Assembly: GCA_016699445.1 (NCBI GenBank)
Contig: CP064976.1
Coordinates: 868,001 to 932,000 of the forward strand
Origin: Deltaproteobacteria bacterium
Lineage (GTDB): Bacteria > UBA10199 > JACPAL01 > GCA-016699445
Reading direction: 5' to 3'
Length of the DNA stretch: 64,000 bases
Positions 43,177 to 53,609 of this stretch are shown in pieces. Each line of letters starts with the position of its first letter. The first letter of the stretch is position 1. A model generated the notes under the pieces. It saw only the letters and a program-made list of their open reading frames with translations, did no database searches and had not been told where the DNA came from. The position numbers and the translations under genes are program-made.

Positions 43177-44028
43177 ATGCTAAAAAAACTCTACAACAAC
43201 GGCTACTTTCTCATTCCGTTTGCAGCTATTTTTTATACAAGTATGTCAACCTCAGTAAAATTTTTGGGGGATCAATTCCCACTTCCAGAAATTATTTTTT
43301 TCAGAACATTTACATCTGTTGTCATTATCGCCATTCTCATGCTTCTCAACAATGTTCCGTTTAAAGCCCAAAATCTTCCTCTACTTTTAGCTCGGTCTAT
43401 TTCCGGACTTTTTGGCATGATTGGAGGATTTTATGCTCTACGCACACTCTCACTGGGGGACACAGCTGTCTTAACAAACACATTCCCTATATTCGTTGCT
43501 GTATTATCTTATATTTTTTTTGATGATAAACCGTCTAAAGCACTGACCATCTATATCTTTTTAGCATTAGTGGGGATAGGCATTATCCTTAAACCTCAGT
43601 TTAATTTTTTTAATTACGCAGGATTTATCGCCTTAATGGCAGGATTTTTTTCCGCTCTGGTAGTTATTGCCATCCATCAATCTTCCAAAACTGAACCTGC
43701 ACTTCGCATCGCCTTTTATTTTATGCTCACATGCACTTTAATAGCGACACCCCTTTCAGCACTACATTGGAAACAACCTCAGGGAATGGAATGGTTTCAT
43801 CTTCTTAATAGTGGAGTCTGTGGGAGTATTGGACAAATTTTTATGACACGCGGCTATGGACTGCACAAAAGCACCAAAATTGCCCCATTGTCATATATAG
43901 GGATCATCTTCAGCTTTATTTCCGACATGATCTTCTGGAATGCCATTCCAAATCTATGGTCTTTAGCCGGTAGTCTCATTATTGTCTTTTGCTGCATAAA
44001 AATCGTTCAGATGGAAAAATTGCCTTGA
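43177..44028 (+). CDS. DMT-superfamily transporter (EamA family)
   Basis: A 283-residue inner-membrane protein with about ten helices in two EamA repeats; the first repeat has EIIFFRTFTSVVIIAILMLL and LSLGDTAVLTNTFPIFVAVL, and the second QIFMTRGYGLHKSTKIAPLS and IGIIFSFISDMIFW. The family exports amino acids or other metabolites, but the substrate is unknown. It is 36 bases upstream of gltB, so the two may be co-transcribed. Confidence 0.8.
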   Translation: MLKKLYNNGYFLIPFAAIFYTSMSTSVKFLGDQFPLPEIIFFRTFTSVVIIAILMLLNNVPFKAQNLPLLLARSISGLFGMIGGFYALRTLSLGDTAVLTNTFPIFVAVLSYIFFDDKPSKALTIYIFLALVGIGIILKPQFNFFNYAGFIALMAGFFSALVVIAIHQSSKTEPALRIAFYFMLTCTLIATPLSALHWKQPQGMEWFHLLNSGVCGSIGQIFMTRGYGLHKSTKIAPLSYIGIIFSFISDMIFWNAIPNLWSLAGSLIIVFCCIKIVQMEKLP

Positions 44029-44063
44029 TCCGATTTTAAAAGACGGTTTAGTTCCAATGCCTT

Positions 44064-47000
44064 ATGTCAAAATTAGGTTTACCTCCCAAGCAGGGGCTCT
44101 ACGACCCTCGATTTGAACATGATGCCTGCGGCGTCGGCTTTGTCGTCAATATGCATGGACAGAAGTCTCATGAAATTGTGCATCAAGGATTGACCGTCCT
44201 CAATAATCTTCGTCATCGAGGTGCTTGTGGTGCCGAGATCAATACAGGCGATGGAGCGGGTATTTTGCTCCAAATCCCACATGCCTACCTTAAGAAGGTA
44301 GCAGAAAATATCCAGCTCCCCGAAAAAGGGGATTATGCTGTTGGAATGATTTATCTGTCTCCAAAAGATTCTGAGCGAAAAAATTGTGAGAAAAAATTTG
44401 AAGAAATTGTCACAGAAGAAGGCCAGAAGTTTTTAGGTTGGAGAACTGTCCCCACCAACAATACCACTTTGGGAAATACAGCCAAATCCTCAGAGCCTAT
44501 TGTACGACAAGCTTTTGTTGCCAAAGCTCATAATATTCAAGACGAGGATGCCTTTGAAAGAAAACTCTACGTCATCCGCAAGCGTGCTGAAAATTTGATT
44601 CGTTATTCAAAAATTGCTGGGGGCGAGTATTTTTATGTCTCCAGTTTTTCCTCACGGACTATCGTGTACAAAGGCATGTTGATGTCAGAACAAGTCGGGG
44701 AATTTTTTCCTGATTTGGCTGATGATTCTGTCGAATCAGCTATTGCATTGGTACATTCACGTTTTAGCACCAATACATTTCCAAGCTGGGATCGTGCGCA
44801 TCCCTATCGTTTCATTGCTCATAATGGTGAGATTAATACCCTGCGCGGCAATATCAATTGGATGAAAGCTCGTGAAGCCATGCTGGAATCCGAACTTTTC
44901 AAAGATGATTTAAAGAAACTTTTCCCCATTGTGCATCAAGATGGAAGTGATTCTCAGATTTTTGACAACGTGCTGGAATTTCTCGTTCTCTCAGGCCGTT
45001 CTCTCCCTCATGCTGTCATGATGATGATTCCCGAACCTTGGTCCAAAAATGCCAAGATGGATCCGAAGAGAAAAGCTTTTTACGAATATCACAGTGCTCT
45101 TATGGAACCCTGGGATGGTCCCGCCTCGATCGCCTTTACTGATGGACACAAAATAGGTGCGATTTTGGATCGTAATGGTCTGCGGCCTTCACGTTATTAC
45201 GTCACAAAAGATGGTCTTGTGGTTATGGCCTCTGAAGTGGGTGTTTTAGATATTTCACCTTCACGCATTCTACAAAAAGGTCGTTTGCAACCTGGAAAAA
45301 TGTTCTTGGTTGATACTCTTGAAAAGAGAATTATCGCCGATGACGAGCTTAAAGATAAACTGGCGAAAGAATATCCTTACGATGTCTGGCTTAACAATCT
45401 CACCAATCTGAAAAATCTTCCTGATGCCGATCATGTGTACACAACAGATCATGAAACCGTTTATCATCGTCAAAAAGCCTTTGGTTATACTTTTGAACAA
45501 CTAAGGACCATCATGGCTCCTATGGCCAAAAATGGTGTCGAAGCTACGGGCTCGATGTGCAATGACACGCCATTAGCGGTTTTGTCGGATAAATCACAGC
45601 TTCTGTTTAATTATTTTAAACAACTCTTTGCTCAAGTGACCAATCCTCCTATTGATGCCATTCGTGAAGATATTGTCACAGCCTCCGAAACCAATCTGGG
45701 ACCTGAAGGAAATTTACTTAAAGTAGGACCTGAAAATTGCCGACAAATTCGTCTGGAATCCGCCATTCTGTCTAATGAAGAAATGGCTAAACTTCGTCAT
45801 TTGAAAAAAGATGGTTACAAGACAGTCGATCTTCCCATTCTTTTTAATGTGAACCAAAAAGACTTGGGCAAAGCTTTGGAAAAAGCTCTCGATGATCTTT
45901 TTGCTGCTGCGGACCGTGCGGTAGATGACGGAGCCAATCTGGTGATTCTTTCTGACCGTGGCGTGGATAAGGATCATGCACCGATTCCCTCACTTTTGGC
46001 GACTGCCGGATTGCATCATCATTTAGTGCGTAATGGAAAAAGAAATCGCGTGGGGATCTTACTTGAATCAGGAGAGCCTCGCGAAGTTCATCATTTTTGT
46101 CTTTTGATTGGTTATGGTGCAGGAGCCATCAATCCTTATCTGGCTTTCGAAACATTAGACGACATGATCGGTCAAAAACTCTTAACCGATATCGATCACA
46201 AGACCGCTGTGAAAAATTTTCTCAAATCGAGCATGAAGGGTGTCATCAAGGTCATGTCCAAGATGGGAATTTCTTCGGTCCAAAGCTATCGTGGGGCTCA
46301 GATATTTGAAGCTGTTGGTTTGAATGAAGCTTTCGTCGAAAAATATTTCACCTCAACACCGTCACGCATTGGCGGTATTGGTTTGGAAGAAGTGGCTCAA
46401 GAAGTTCAAATTCGTCATGAAAAAGCTTTTACAGATAGGGTTACTGATGATCATACCCTCGATGTCGGTGGGGATTATCAATGGCGTAAAGAAGGTGAAT
46501 ACCATCTCTTCAACCCTCAAACCGTTCATAATCTTCAGCTAGCTTGCCGCACAGGCAACTACCAAGCTTTCAAGGTCTACAGTCATGCTGTGGATGACCA
46601 ATCCAAAAAAATTGCAACACTTCGTGGGCTTTTGGATTTTAAGAAAACAAAATCGATTCCCATTGAGGAAGTACAATCCGTTGAAGAAATTTGTAAGCGC
46701 TTCAAAACAGGAGCGATGTCGTACGGATCGATCAGTAAAGAAGCTCATGAGTCCTTAGCGATTGCGATGAATCGTATTGGGGGCAAGAGTAACACAGGTG
46801 AAGGCGGAGAAGATCCTTCTCGTTACACACCGGATGCCAATGGGGATTCGCGCAACAGCGCCATCAAGCAAGTAGCTTCGGGTCGTTTCGGTGTGACAAG
46901 TCACTATCTCACTCAAGCTAAAGAAATTCAGATCAAAATGGCTCAAGGAGCTAAGCCGGGTGAAGGCGGACAGTTGCCCGGTGCAAAAGTCTATCCTTTG

Positions 47001-48653
47001 ATTGCCAAAGTGCGTTTATCGACTCCGGGTGTGGGTTTAATTTCGCCACCACCTCATCATGATATTTATTCGATCGAAGATTTGGCAGAACTTATTCACG
47101 ACTTGAAAAACTCAAACACCAAAGCTCGTATTAGCGTCAAACTCGTTTCTGAAGTTGGTGTGGGAACAATTGCTGCTGGTGTGGCCAAAGCTCATGCCGA
47201 TGTTGTCCTTATCAGTGGTTATGATGGTGGTACTGGAGCGTCACCTCAAACCAGTATTAAACATGCAGGTCTTCCTTGGGAATTGGGATTGGCCGAAACG
47301 CATCAAACACTCTTGCTCAATAATCTGAGAAGTCGCATCGCTGTTGAAACCGATGGACAGTTGAAGACAGGTCGCGACGTCGCCATAGCAGCTCTCTTAG
47401 GGGCTGAGGAATTTGGTTTTGCTACAGCGCCCTTGGTGTCTCTGGGATGCATTATGATGCGTGTCTGTCATTTGGATACCTGTCCTGTAGGTGTTGCGAC
47501 ACAAAATCCCGCACTTCGCAAAAAGTTTACCGGTGATCCGGCTCATGCCGTTAACTTCATGAAGTTTGTGGCTCAAGAATTACGCGAAATCATGGCTCAG
47601 CTCGGATTTCGAACCATTAATGAAATGGTGGGACGTACTGACATTCTTGAAGCTCGCAAAGCCGTGGATCATTGGAAAGCCAAAGGTATTGATCTTTCAC
47701 CCTTACTGCATCAGCCAAAAGTCGGTCCTGAAGTTGGACGTTATTGTCAAATGGAACAAGACCACGGTATTGATCAAGCTTTGGACACGCAGGTCCTTCT
47801 TAAAATTGCCAAACCAGCTTTGGATAAAAAAGAAAAAGTAACCGCCATCATTCCAATCAAAAACGTCAATCGTGTCACAGGAACGATTGTCGGGAGTGAG
47901 CTGACGCGCCGTTATGGACCTGAAGGTTTGCCTGAGGATACCATTCGATTGCATTTTAAAGGCTCGGCTGGACAGAGTTTTGGAGCCTTTGTTCCTAAAG
48001 GAATGTCGATGATCTTGGAAGGTGATGCCAATGACTATTTAGGAAAAGGACTCTCTGGCGGAAAATTGATTGTCTATCCTCCCGAAGGAATTTCGTTTGT
48101 TCCTGAAGATAATATCATTATCGGAAACGTGGCTTTTTATGGAGCGACTGGTGGTGAAGCTTATATACGCGGTATGGCGGGTGAGCGCTTCTGCGTGCGT
48201 AATAGTGGTGTGAAGACTGTGGTAGAAGCTGTAGGTGATCATGGCTGCGAATACATGACCGGTGGTCGTGTGGTGGTCTTAGGTCCGACAGGAAGAAATT
48301 TTGCAGCAGGAATGTCCGGTGGTATCGCTTGGGTCCTCGATGAAGCAGGATCCTTTAAAGATCGTTGCAATCCGGATATGGTCGATTTGGAGCCTGTGCA
48401 TAACGATGATATCGCCGAACTCAAAGGAATGATCGAACATCATGCGGAATACACCAAGAGTGAATTAGCAAAAAAAATCTTGTCTTCATGGTCTCATTAT
48501 CAATCCAAATTTGTGCGTGTCATTCCCAAGGACTACAAACGCGTCCTCAATGCGATTAAGCGTGTGACCGAACAAGGCTTAAGTGGCGATGAAGCTATCA
48601 TGGCCGCTTTTGAAGAAAATAAGAGAGACCTCTCTCGTGTGGGAGGTAATTAA
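44064..48653 (+). CDS. gltB: Glutamate synthase (NADPH) large subunit
   Basis: This subunit makes two glutamate from glutamine and 2-oxoglutarate. The product has 1,529 residues. The N-terminal nucleophile of the class II glutaminase is the Cys in HDACGVGF at residue 22, so a 21-residue propeptide is probably removed. The synthase domain has [30 protein letters not shown] and [20 protein letters not shown] (FMN site), and C-x5-C-x4-C in [15 protein letters not shown], which holds the 3Fe-4S cluster. The C-terminal GXGXG beta-helix domain includes [20 protein letters not shown]. The gene is complete with no frameshift over 4.6 kb. It is followed by gltD. Confidence 0.97.
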   Translation: MSKLGLPPKQGLYDPRFEHDACGVGFVVNMHGQKSHEIVHQGLTVLNNLRHRGACGAEINTGDGAGILLQIPHAYLKKVAENIQLPEKGDYAVGMIYLSPKDSERKNCEKKFEEIVTEEGQKFLGWRTVPTNNTTLGNTAKSSEPIVRQAFVAKAHNIQDEDAFERKLYVIRKRAENLIRYSKIAGGEYFYVSSFSSRTIVYKGMLMSEQVGEFFPDLADDSVESAIALVHSRFSTNTFPSWDRAHPYRFIAHNGEINTLRGNINWMKAREAMLESELFKDDLKKLFPIVHQDGSDSQIFDNVLEFLVLSGRSLPHAVMMMIPEPWSKNAKMDPKRKAFYEYHSALMEPWDGPASIAFTDGHKIGAILDRNGLRPSRYYVTKDGLVVMASEVGVLDISPSRILQKGRLQPGKMFLVDTLEKRIIADDELKDKLAKEYPYDVWLNNLTNLKNLPDADHVYTTDHETVYHRQKAFGYTFEQLRTIMAPMAKNGVEATGSMCNDTPLAVLSDKSQLLFNYFKQLFAQVTNPPIDAIREDIVTASETNLGPEGNLLKVGPENCRQIRLESAILSNEEMAKLRHLKKDGYKTVDLPILFNVNQKDLGKALEKALDDLFAAADRAVDDGANLVILSDRGVDKDHAPIPSLLATAGLHHHLVRNGKRNRVGILLESGEPREVHHFCLLIGYGAGAINPYLAFETLDDMIGQKLLTDIDHKTAVKNFLKSSMKGVIKVMSKMGISSVQSYRGAQIFEAVGLNEAFVEKYFTSTPSRIGGIGLEEVAQEVQIRHEKAFTDRVTDDHTLDVGGDYQWRKEGEYHLFNPQTVHNLQLACRTGNYQAFKVYSHAVDDQSKKIATLRGLLDFKKTKSIPIEEVQSVEEICKRFKTGAMSYGSISKEAHESLAIAMNRIGGKSNTGEGGEDPSRYTPDANGDSRNSAIKQVASGRFGVTSHYLTQAKEIQIKMAQGAKPGEGGQLPGAKVYPLIAKVRLSTPGVGLISPPPHHDIYSIEDLAELIHDLKNSNTKARISVKLVSEVGVGTIAAGVAKAHADVVLISGYDGGTGASPQTSIKHAGLPWELGLAETHQTLLLNNLRSRIAVETDGQLKTGRDVAIAALLGAEEFGFATAPLVSLGCIMMRVCHLDTCPVGVATQNPALRKKFTGDPAHAVNFMKFVAQELREIMAQLGFRTINEMVGRTDILEARKAVDHWKAKGIDLSPLLHQPKVGPEVGRYCQMEQDHGIDQALDTQVLLKIAKPALDKKEKVTAIIPIKNVNRVTGTIVGSELTRRYGPEGLPEDTIRLHFKGSAGQSFGAFVPKGMSMILEGDANDYLGKGLSGGKLIVYPPEGISFVPEDNIIIGNVAFYGATGGEAYIRGMAGERFCVRNSGVKTVVEAVGDHGCEYMTGGRVVVLGPTGRNFAAGMSGGIAWVLDEAGSFKDRCNPDMVDLEPVHNDDIAELKGMIEHHAEYTKSELAKKILSSWSHYQSKFVRVIPKDYKRVLNAIKRVTEQGLSGDEAIMAAFEENKRDLSRVGGN

Positions 48654-48654
48654 T

Positions 48655-50139
48655 ATGGGTAAGCCAACAGGATTTATTGAATACAAAAGAGAATTGCCGA
48701 CGGATCAAAGTCCCAAGGAACGTATTAGTCATTACAATGAATTTCATGATCACATGTCGGAAGATAAGCTCCGCCAACAAGGCGCACGCTGCATGGATTG
48801 TGGTATTCCTTTTTGCCATAGTGGGTCGATTCTCAATGGGATGGCCCAAGGCTGCCCCATCAACAATCTGATTCCCGAATGGAATGACTTAGTTTTCAAA
48901 GGTCTCTGGCATGAAGCCATTGATCGTTTGCACAAAACAAATAATTTTCCCGAATTTACCGGTCGTGTCTGCCCGGCTCCTTGTGAAGGATCATGCGTTT
49001 TGGGAATTAGCGAGCCTCCTGTTACAATTAAAAACATGGAGTATTCCATCATTGAAAAAGCTTTCGAATCCGGTTGGGTCAAAGCTGAACCACCTCAAAA
49101 GCGCACAGGAAAAAAAGTCGCAGTAGTCGGTTCAGGGCCTGCAGGTCTTTCGTGTGCGTCTCAACTCAATAAAGCGGGTCATAATGTCACGGTGTATGAA
49201 CGTGCAGACCGCGTTGGCGGGCTTTTGATGTATGGAATTCCGAACATGAAGCTCGATAAAAAAGTTGTCGAACGTCGTGTGAATCTTCTCAAACAAGAAG
49301 GCATTAAATTTGTAACCAATACGGAAATTGGAAAAACCATTCCTGCAAATGATCTGGTCAAAAATTTCGATGCCACTGTTTTATGTGGTGGAGCAACAAA
49401 ACCTCGTGATCTTCCTGCAGAAGGACGACAACTCAAAGGCATTCATTTTGCGATGGAATTTTTACAGGCTAATACCAAATCACTTTTAGATAGTGAGCTC
49501 AAAGACGGAAAAGCGATTTCGGCTCAAGACAAGCATGTGATTGTCATTGGTGGTGGTGATACCGGTACTGACTGTGTGGGTACATCTCTACGACATGGCT
49601 GCAAGAGTTTGGTTCAATTTGAAATCTTGCCTCAACCTCCAGAATCTCGTGCCGCTGACAATCCTTGGCCTCAATGGCCTAAGGTGTACAAAATGGATTA
49701 CGGACAAGAAGAAGCCGCCGCTGTCTATGGAAAAGATCCTCGCACCTATTGCATCGTGACCAAAAAATTTGTGGGGAATGAAAAAGGTGAGATCAAAGAA
49801 GTACATACAATTGAAGTGGAATGGAAAAAAGATGCGAATGGCCGTTTTGGTCCTCAAGAAATTGCCGGTACTGAAAAAATCTGGTCTGCGGATCTCGTGC
49901 TTCTCGCTATGGGATTTCTAGGACCTGAAGATACTATCTTGTCTCAACTCAACATTGAACGCGACGAACGCTCCAACGCCAAAGCCGAGTACGGAAAATA
50001 TGCCACCAACATCAAAGGCATCTTTGCCGCCGGCGACATGCGTCGCGGTCAAAGCTTGGTTGTCTGGGCCATCAACGAAGGCCGTGAAGCCGCCCGAGAA
50101 TGCGATCGATTTTTGATGGGTTCAACTCAGCTTCCTTAA
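48655..50139 (+). CDS. gltD: Glutamate synthase small subunit
   Basis: This flavoprotein passes electrons from NADPH to GltB. ATG at 48655 has GGGAGGT just upstream and one base after the gltB stop; the longer frame is not needed. Visible motifs: [10 protein letters not shown] and [20 protein letters not shown] bind the two [4Fe-4S] clusters, [20 protein letters not shown] binds [21 protein letters not shown] follows, and [18 protein letters not shown] binds NADPH. It ends at [18 protein letters not shown]. The length is 494 residues. Confidence 0.96.
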   Translation: MGKPTGFIEYKRELPTDQSPKERISHYNEFHDHMSEDKLRQQGARCMDCGIPFCHSGSILNGMAQGCPINNLIPEWNDLVFKGLWHEAIDRLHKTNNFPEFTGRVCPAPCEGSCVLGISEPPVTIKNMEYSIIEKAFESGWVKAEPPQKRTGKKVAVVGSGPAGLSCASQLNKAGHNVTVYERADRVGGLLMYGIPNMKLDKKVVERRVNLLKQEGIKFVTNTEIGKTIPANDLVKNFDATVLCGGATKPRDLPAEGRQLKGIHFAMEFLQANTKSLLDSELKDGKAISAQDKHVIVIGGGDTGTDCVGTSLRHGCKSLVQFEILPQPPESRAADNPWPQWPKVYKMDYGQEEAAAVYGKDPRTYCIVTKKFVGNEKGEIKEVHTIEVEWKKDANGRFGPQEIAGTEKIWSADLVLLAMGFLGPEDTILSQLNIERDERSNAKAEYGKYATNIKGIFAAGDMRRGQSLVVWAINEGREAARECDRFLMGSTQLP

Positions 50140-50144
50140 AAAGA

Positions 50145-50741
50145 ATGCTGAAAAAATTAACGACAATTTTCCTTATTACCTGCAACTTCACACTCTCATT
50201 GAATAATGCTGGATGTGTCTCACCTCAAAAGATTTCTTTGAGAGAATCTTCTTTTGAGAAGGATCGAAATTATACTTTTCATTTGCAAGATGATAAAAAT
50301 TTTCGAACTTCAGGAGAAAATTTGGGGAAAAAAGATGAAGCCATCATAATCAAATCTCCTGAAGGAGATCGAACATTATCGCCCACTGAAATAAAATTTA
50401 TCACAGGAGAATCTGTAGGAAATCAAACATGGAAGGGATTACGCTATGGCGCTGGAATTGGAGCTTTAGCTGTTGGGGTTCCTTTCACTATTGCTGTTGC
50501 CGCCGGCTATCGAGGTAGTTGCGAAGGAAGCAGTGAACCTAGTGATTGTAAAGCTATGGACGGCCTTACTTTTCTAGCCATTCCTCTTTTTTATGGACTT
50601 GGAGCTATCACTGGCGGGCTTCTCGGCTTGGTCATTGGATCTCAAATTCCAAAACAACCTGAAGTTACTATTGTCCCAACACTCTCATACTCCGGGAAAT
50701 CTGGCACGAATGCCCATATGGATTTATCTTTCAAATTTTAA
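50145..50741 (+). CDS. Lipoprotein with Gly-rich membrane-like segments
   Basis: The ATG at 50145 gives a lipoprotein-like signal (MLKKLTTIFLITCNFTLSLN then NAGC); the longer frame overlaps gltD without adding a signal. After the Cys, residues about 30-100 are polar (SLRESSFEKDRNYTFHLQDD). Two Gly-rich hydrophobic stretches follow (RYGAGIGALAVGVPFTIAVA, YGLGAITGGLLGLVIGSQIP) that look like glycine-zipper segments of envelope lipoproteins. No family is recognised. It starts five bases after gltD, but its product is unrelated in function. Confidence 0.6.
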   Translation: MLKKLTTIFLITCNFTLSLNNAGCVSPQKISLRESSFEKDRNYTFHLQDDKNFRTSGENLGKKDEAIIIKSPEGDRTLSPTEIKFITGESVGNQTWKGLRYGAGIGALAVGVPFTIAVAAGYRGSCEGSSEPSDCKAMDGLTFLAIPLFYGLGAITGGLLGLVIGSQIPKQPEVTIVPTLSYSGKSGTNAHMDLSFKF

Positions 50742-50824
50742 ATTATTATTCACTTAAGTTTTCTCAGGACATGACGTTTAGATCACTAGAGTGGAACTAC
50801 TCTCGCGTTTGCCCAATCTTAATG

Positions 50825-50867
50825 GACCGGTACGTCCGTCATTTCCTTTTGACTGGACATACCGGTC
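50825..50867. repeat. Inverted repeat upstream of the EEP gene
   Basis: Outer arms GACCGGTA (50825-50832) and TACCGGTC (50860-50867) pair perfectly. Inner parts GTCCGTCA and TGACTGGAC pair with one bulge, giving a stem of about 16 bp around a T-rich loop. It is not followed by a long T-run. It could end the gltBD-lipoprotein transcript, stabilise mRNA, or be a small repeat. It lies 23 bases upstream of the ATG at 50890. Confidence 0.6.
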
Positions 50868-50889
50868 TCCTACCTTTTAGGGCAGCGGC

Positions 50890-52092
50890 ATGTTTGAAAT
50901 TACCGACAAAATTGAACACAGTCTTCATGAACATTTTCCTAGCTTGAATTTGTTTCATTCAACCAAGTCACTCGAGCAGTCATCTCTCTATCAAGAAATT
51001 CACCCTCAAGTTCACAAGCTGCTTCATAGCTATGAAATGGGAGCCTATGCCCCTCCCGCAGAGGCTGAACCCTACTACCGTATTGTTTCTTGGAATATCG
51101 AACGCGGTATCTGTTGGAATGAAATCATCCACTTTCTTCAAAATCATCCTGTCATGTCCAAAGCAGATATTCTTCTTCTCACTGAAACAGACCTCGGGAT
51201 GGCCCGCTCTAGAAATCGAAATATTGCTCAAGAAATCGCAAAACTTTTAAAAATGAATTATTTTTTTGTTCCTTCCTATCTCAATCTTGCCAAGGGAAGT
51301 GGGATTGAAAATGAGTTTGAAGGTGAAAACCAACTAGGCATTCATGGCAATGCCATTCTTTCTCGTTACCCTATCCACAAACCACGCGTTGTTTCTTTTC
51401 CTAATCCTCATGACAAAATGAAAGGTCGTGAGAAACGCCTGGGACAACAGAGAGCGTTGATTGCTACTGTAGATTTGGCTGGCAAACCTCTGCGCGTGGG
51501 CTGTTTTCACGTCAATGTTCGTTCGACACAAAAACAACGCAAAGAAGAAGTGGAGCGCGTCGTTCAGGCTATTATCGAAGAAGGAGATCAACCTGCTGTG
51601 ATTGGTGGTGACTGGAATACAAGCACCTATGATTCTCATAGCGCTGCTTCAGCAATCGTCGGTTTTTGGGTCCGTGTTTTCATGGGCACTCACAACATGA
51701 TCCGCAACCACTACCCGCATCCGGAAAATTATTTTGAAAAGGAACTTTTTCAAATGCTGGAAAAAAATGGTTTTGATTTCAAGAAGTGCAATGCCTTGGG
51801 TGGTACTACGACGCATTTTAGCGTCGAGAGTTTGAAGCAGATTAAAAATTTACGTGAATGGATTCCCAACTGGTGCTTCAAGTTCATTGAATGGTCGCTT
51901 AAAGAGCATGATGGAAAGTGTTCCTTCAAGCTCGATTGGTTTTCACAAAAGAAGCTTAATATTCTCTCCCAAAACCAAGCTTCCAGCGCTCTCAAAGGCC
52001 TCAGCACATCCCCTCAGGTCCTGGGAAATCTCGTTTTGAATGGCGTCGAAGCCTCAGATCATGACGCGATCTCGTTTGATTTTACCCTTTAA
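50890..52092 (+). CDS. Endonuclease/exonuclease/phosphatase-family protein
   Basis: The 400-residue cytoplasmic protein shows the DNase I-like fold: RIVSWNIERG, then the catalytic Glu in DILLLTETD, GIHGNAILSRYPI, the His in VGCFHVNVRS, GDWNTSTYDS with the Asp/Asn pair and the C-terminal SDHDAISFDF. Such enzymes cleave phosphodiesters in nucleic acids or lipids (e.g. sphingomyelinase-like or inositol phosphatase-like), and the substrate here is open. An insert of about 80 residues (HNMIRNHYPHPENYFEKELF...WSLKEHDGKCSFKLDWFS) with several Cys and Trp precedes the final His motif and is unusual. Confidence 0.8.
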   Translation: MFEITDKIEHSLHEHFPSLNLFHSTKSLEQSSLYQEIHPQVHKLLHSYEMGAYAPPAEAEPYYRIVSWNIERGICWNEIIHFLQNHPVMSKADILLLTETDLGMARSRNRNIAQEIAKLLKMNYFFVPSYLNLAKGSGIENEFEGENQLGIHGNAILSRYPIHKPRVVSFPNPHDKMKGREKRLGQQRALIATVDLAGKPLRVGCFHVNVRSTQKQRKEEVERVVQAIIEEGDQPAVIGGDWNTSTYDSHSAASAIVGFWVRVFMGTHNMIRNHYPHPENYFEKELFQMLEKNGFDFKKCNALGGTTTHFSVESLKQIKNLREWIPNWCFKFIEWSLKEHDGKCSFKLDWFSQKKLNILSQNQASSALKGLSTSPQVLGNLVLNGVEASDHDAISFDFTL

Positions 52093-52106
52093 AAACCCTC
52101 AATAAG

Positions 52107-52202
52107 TGTCATTGCGAGGAGTCCGCCAGAGGCGGACGACGTGGCAATCTAACGAAAGTATTTGATAAACAAAAAGATCGCCACGCTTCGCTCGCGATGA
52201 CA
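52107..52202. repeat. REP/MITE-like palindromic element
   Basis: The 96-base element starts TGTCATTGCGAGGAG and ends CTTCGCTCGCGATGACA, imperfect inverted copies of each other. Internally GTGGCAATCT pairs with AGATCGCCAC, and a nested hairpin GTCCGCC/GGCGGAC follows the left arm. This type of small palindromic repeat is known to be dispersed in many bacterial genomes. It sits between the EEP gene and the TetR gene. Confidence 0.8.
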
Positions 52203-52233
52203 GCCATTTTTTTAGAGATGCCCTATTTTCTCA

Positions 52234-52270
52234 TTGACCTTTTAATCACTTTATTTAATCATTTGATTAA
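52234..52270 (+). promoter_or_regulatory. Promoter and probable operator of the TetR gene
   Basis: TTGACC (52234-52239) and TAATCA (52256-52261), 16 bases apart, could be a sigma70 promoter. The palindrome TTAATCA-TT-TGATTAA (52255-52270) overlaps the -10 box and ends five bases before the ATG. TGATTAA recurs in the start of the gene. This is a typical TetR autorepression layout. Confidence 0.55.
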
Positions 52271-52275
52271 TTCAT

Positions 52276-52924
52276 ATGATTAAATCAAACGTCTTACAAA
52301 AACTCACCCTCTCCCCGTCACTCTCGGATAATACCGGATGCACGATCTTGAAGGCTGCCATGAAGCTCTTTTCTAAGAAGGGTCTCAATGGAACGACCAC
52401 CCGGGAGATTGCTGGCTTGGCCAAAGTGAATATCGCCGCTCTTCACTATCATTGGGGTGGCAAAGAAGATCTGATGAAGGCGGTGTATGAACAGATGATT
52501 TCCGAAGTCGCTCTTTTAGGAGCACGGCTGATGCAAGCTCCTGAGAAAAAATTAAACGAAACATTTCGCGATATCCTGGGAGAGCTTCATGATTTCTTCA
52601 CTCAGAATCCAGATTATGCGCGCCTTCTTCTCTACGTAGATCTCGAAGATCCTGATTTTTTAAAAAATGTGAGAGAATCCACCGTCATTCCTCTCATTCA
52701 ACAAACTTCTGATTATTTGAAAAAATTAATGAAGCAGGGAAAAATTCGCAAAATCGATCCAGGCTTCTCTCATTTCTTTCTATGGATCCTTGATGCAGCC
52801 TTTTATTTCTGGATCCGTACAGCGCTCTATTTTAGCAAAACCAGAATTAACCGATCCCAAAACAGCTAAACGATTTAAAGATCAGTTTTTAGATATTGTT
52901 TTAACAACACTCGGTCTCTCGTAG
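52276..52924 (+). CDS. TetR-family transcriptional regulator (one frameshift near the 3' end)
   Basis: Residues about 20-65 form the TetR DNA-binding domain (TILKAAMKLFSKKGLNGTTT then REIAGLAKVNIAALHYHWGG). The ligand domain follows (RDILGELHDFFTQNPDYARL). The frame as written stops at 52869 (TALYFSKTRINRSQNS). In another frame the sequence continues ILAKPELTDPKTAKRFKDQF, then LDIVLTTLGLS, and stops at 52922-52924, as expected of a TetR C-terminus. One indel in the TTTT tract near 52828 is the cause. It is upstream of a START-like gene and the acyl-CoA carboxylase, so it may control them in response to a fatty acid or acyl-CoA. Confidence 0.85.
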
Positions 52925-52947
52925 ACCCTGTCAGCCAAGGAGACGCC

Positions 52948-53598
52948 ATGAAAAGAAGTCTGATCATTGTAGCCTTGCTATCTCTACTCACCAACCTGCC
53001 ACTTTTGGGCGCCGAAGTTCGCGTCACCCATGAATACAAAAAAGGCGAGCCTTCACTTGTCCATGCTGTAGGGACAATTCAAGGTCAGCCAGATGATGTG
53101 TGGGAGCAAATGATTCGATTCAACCACTACGCGTCTTTTATGCCACGTGTGATTGATTGTTTTTTCATCACACAAGAAGGAATCACAGTTATTCAAAATG
53201 CCGGCACTCGCAATGCTAGCCGCCTTCGCAGCCTCGCACAGCCTTTTAAAGTTGAAGGAAATCGCAAAAAGGGTGGCCTCTGGAGCGGATTTGTGTTTAT
53301 GGTGATCGACACTCCTTTTCCGGTTGAAAACAGATGGTATGTTTTAAAAGTTGAGCAAGATGAAACAAAAGCTGCCTCTCATACTTTTAAGCGTTGCTGG
53401 AGCCTTGTTGATGGAAACATCGAAGCCGCTCAAGGCTGTTGGCAAGTACAGCCTGATACAAAAGAAGGACAATCATTGTTGACCTATCAAGATCATGTCA
53501 ATCCCGGTAAAAAAATTCCTGAATGGATTGCTCGTTTGGGTGCCACCAAAACAGTTCCCGAAATGTTTGAAAGTTTAGAAAAAGTCGCCAAGAAATAA
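52948..53598 (+). CDS. Exported START/SRPBCC-like protein
   Basis: A signal peptide (MKRSLIIVALLSLLTNLPLL then GAE) is followed by a START-like fold of about 195 residues (VGTIQGQPDDVWEQMIRFNH, MVIDTPFPVENRWYVLKVEQ, TFKRCWSLVDGNIEAAQGCW, LTYQDHVNPGKKIPEWIARL). It resembles the protein encoded at 18888 across the whole length, including the P(V/F)PVxNRW core. It lies between a TetR gene and acyl-CoA carboxylase (11 bases), so a role in binding a fatty acid or lipid is a reasonable inference. Confidence 0.7.
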   Translation: MKRSLIIVALLSLLTNLPLLGAEVRVTHEYKKGEPSLVHAVGTIQGQPDDVWEQMIRFNHYASFMPRVIDCFFITQEGITVIQNAGTRNASRLRSLAQPFKVEGNRKKGGLWSGFVFMVIDTPFPVENRWYVLKVEQDETKAASHTFKRCWSLVDGNIEAAQGCWQVQPDTKEGQSLLTYQDHVNPGKKIPEWIARLGATKTVPEMFESLEKVAKK

Positions 53599-53609
53599 AG
53601 GACCACTCT

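Noticed and set aside
44079..48424. Several antisense ORFs within gltB
   Set aside because: They are shadows of a conserved 1,529-codon gene and have no ribosome-binding sites or recognisable domains.
53068..53081. GTAGGGACAATTCA in the START-like gene equals the left half of the acs palindrome and is even in the same frame
   Set aside because: No right half follows, and the residues (VGTIQGQPDDVW) align without a gap to the paralogue at 18888, so chance identity is more likely than an insertion.
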